From assembly GCA_029939535.1 (NCBI GenBank), contig JAOZST010000017.1, positions 1 to 33,732 on the forward strand: a DNA stretch of 33,732 nucleotides, given 5' to 3'. This stretch comes from NBML01 sp029939535. Its GTDB lineage: Bacteria; Desulfobacterota; Desulfobacteria; Desulfobacterales; Desulfobacteraceae. Every line of letters begins with the position of its first letter. Position 1 is the stretch's first letter. Shown piece by piece: positions 32,558 to 33,732 of this stretch. A program made the translations under genes and the position numbers. The notes below the pieces were generated by a model, which did no database searches, was not told the DNA's origin, and saw only the letters and a list, made by a program, of their open reading frames with translations.

Positions 32558-33732
32558 ATGGAAAAATATTATAAGGAACGATTTGAGGTTCAAAAAAAAT
32601 TGATCCGGAATATTGCCCCCCTCATGGAGGTCAACGAAACCATTGAAAGGGTCAGGGAAGATCTTAGGAACCTGATTCCCAATGCCATGGAGGTTTGTAT
32701 TCTCTTGCTGGACCCGGATGCAAAAAAATATACCAGCCCACTGCAATGTGCCCTGTACGAGCGGCCAGTGGACTGTCAGTCCTGTAAGAGGGATCGGCCT
32801 GCAGTAAAAAAAGCCATTAAAAATAAAAAAGCTGTGGTGGTTTCCAAGAGTGAACCAGTCAAGAGACTTGATAACTCTTTTGTTATAGTGGGGCCGGAGT
32901 ATGCCATGCCCGTATTTGTGGAAGGAAAAGTGCTGGCAGTTATCAGTGTGGTGATCCAGCCCTTGACCCAGTATACTCGAAAGGATTTTTTTCTGATAAG
33001 AGATTTTGCAGATATCCTGGGGACCATCATATTAAATGCCAAACGCCAATGGGAGATGACCCAGGAAAAAATTCGTATCAGCCGTATGCTTGCCAACCTG
33101 TCTCCCTTTGTTCCGGAATCTGTGCGGCATATGGTAAATAAAAATCCTGAACGGTTAACCCAGGAAAAAGAACGAAAAGAGATCTCGGTTCTTTTCCTGG
33201 ACCTGGAGGGATATACAAGTCTTTCAGCCAGTCTTCCCGATGCCGAGGTTAATGGAATTATAGAAAAAATGTTTTCCAGCTTCGTGGACCCCATCCACAG
33301 ATCCCACGGGGATATAAATGAAACAGCCGGTGATGCCCTTATGATTATTTTTAAAGATCATGATGCGCAAACCAATGCCATTAACTCGGTGAAAGCCGCC
33401 TTTGAGATTGTTCAGAGAAACAAATCCATTAATCAGTCCCTGGAAGGTGATATGGATCCCATTGAGGTGAATATTGGTATTAATTCCGGTTCTGCCCTTG
33501 TGGGGATGACAAGGTTTACAGGTTCTCTGGACACTCGTATGACCTATACAGCCAGCGGGTCAGTCACCAATATCGCCGCTCGTCTTTCAGATTATGCCAA
33601 AGGCGGGGATATCCTTATTGGAGAAGAAACCCAGAGGATGATCAAGGATTTCTGGCCGGTCTATGGGCTGGGGCCTGTTGTTTTAAAGGGCCTCAAAAAT
33701 TCCCTGCAGGTCTTTTCCCTTCTCAAGGCTCC
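32558..33732 (+). CDS. GAF-domain class III adenylate/guanylate cyclase (3' end outside window)
   Basis: A frame open for 391 codons to the window edge, so the C-terminus is missing. Residues ~20-160 form a GAF-like sensor domain, with Cys at 64, 73 and 76 (a C-x8-C-x2-C pattern) followed by the strand AMPVFVEGKVLAVISVVI. After a helical linker (SRMLANLSPFVPESV) the cyclase domain begins near 205. It has metal-binding Asp215 (VLFLDLEGYT) and Asp259 (ETAGDALM), and the transition-state motif NIAARL. The usual purine-selecting Lys before the second Asp is Glu255, as in guanylate cyclases, so the product could be cGMP rather than cAMP (inference). AGGT precedes the ATG. Confidence 0.85.
   Translation, partial: MEKYYKERFEVQKKLIRNIAPLMEVNETIERVREDLRNLIPNAMEVCILLLDPDAKKYTSPLQCALYERPVDCQSCKRDRPAVKKAIKNKKAVVVSKSEPVKRLDNSFVIVGPEYAMPVFVEGKVLAVISVVIQPLTQYTRKDFFLIRDFADILGTIILNAKRQWEMTQEKIRISRMLANLSPFVPESVRHMVNKNPERLTQEKERKEISVLFLDLEGYTSLSASLPDAEVNGIIEKMFSSFVDPIHRSHGDINETAGDALMIIFKDHDAQTNAINSVKAAFEIVQRNKSINQSLEGDMDPIEVNIGINSGSALVGMTRFTGSLDTRMTYTASGSVTNIAARLSDYAKGGDILIGEETQRMIKDFWPVYGLGPVVLKGLKNSLQVFSLLKA

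Overview
The window looks like a chromosomal segment of a dissimilatory sulfate-reducing bacterium, most likely of the Desulfobacterales (inference). The basis is a complete dsrMKJOP operon with its usual upstream RsbRD-domain gene, moderate-to-low G+C, and a didermic envelope (secretin, type IV pilus biogenesis, lipid A deacylase-like protein). No rRNA, tRNA, CRISPR array, transposase or integrase was recognised.

Layout. (1) 1-7364, plus strand: a GshB-type ATP-grasp ligase translationally overlapping a complete five-gene Opp/Dpp-type peptide ABC importer (lipoprotein binding protein, two permeases, two ATPases), followed by a PilZ (c-di-GMP binding) protein. A short minus-strand frame with a CPFC motif lies divergently upstream. 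(2) 7385-24069, minus strand: one long MSHA-type (type IVa-like) pilus cluster in the order mshI-J-K-L-M-E-G, pilin, duplicated relics, second pilin, a foreign-looking membrane gene, mshC-D-O-P, and finally a fused membrane/spermidine-synthase-like gene overlapping mshP. Assembly ATPase, platform protein, secretin, alignment subcomplex, ExeA-like ATPase and minor pilins are all present. (3) 24184-25920: an orphan radical SAM protein of unknown role. (4) 26050-31673, minus strand: dsrP-O-J-K-M preceded by the RsbRD-domain gene, with a promoter and an FNR-type palindrome upstream, a strong stem-loop before dsrM, and a clear intrinsic terminator after dsrP. (5) 31946-33732, plus strand: a PagL-like lipid A deacylase and a GAF plus class III nucleotide cyclase that runs off the window end.

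How they work together. MshL/K/J/I and MshE/G/M would build and power a pilus from the major pilins and the minor pilins MshC/D/O/P; the adjacent PilZ protein suggests a c-di-GMP link (inference). DsrMKJOP passes electrons between the menaquinone pool and the cytoplasmic sulfite-reduction (DsrC) cycle.

The most unusual structure is at 13.3-16.3 kb. A unit carrying mshG, a major pilin gene and the 5' end of a second pilin gene has been duplicated in tandem. The junction fuses the second pilin to mshG. One mshG copy was then destroyed by two deletions, while both pilin genes stayed intact and diverged mainly in their C-terminal domains. No clearly new molecular system was proven. The best candidates for novelty are this pilin duplication, the orphan radical SAM protein, the adhesin-like MshP with a slippage-prone repeat, the acidic/His-rich membrane protein, and the RNA/DNA regulatory structures around dsrM.
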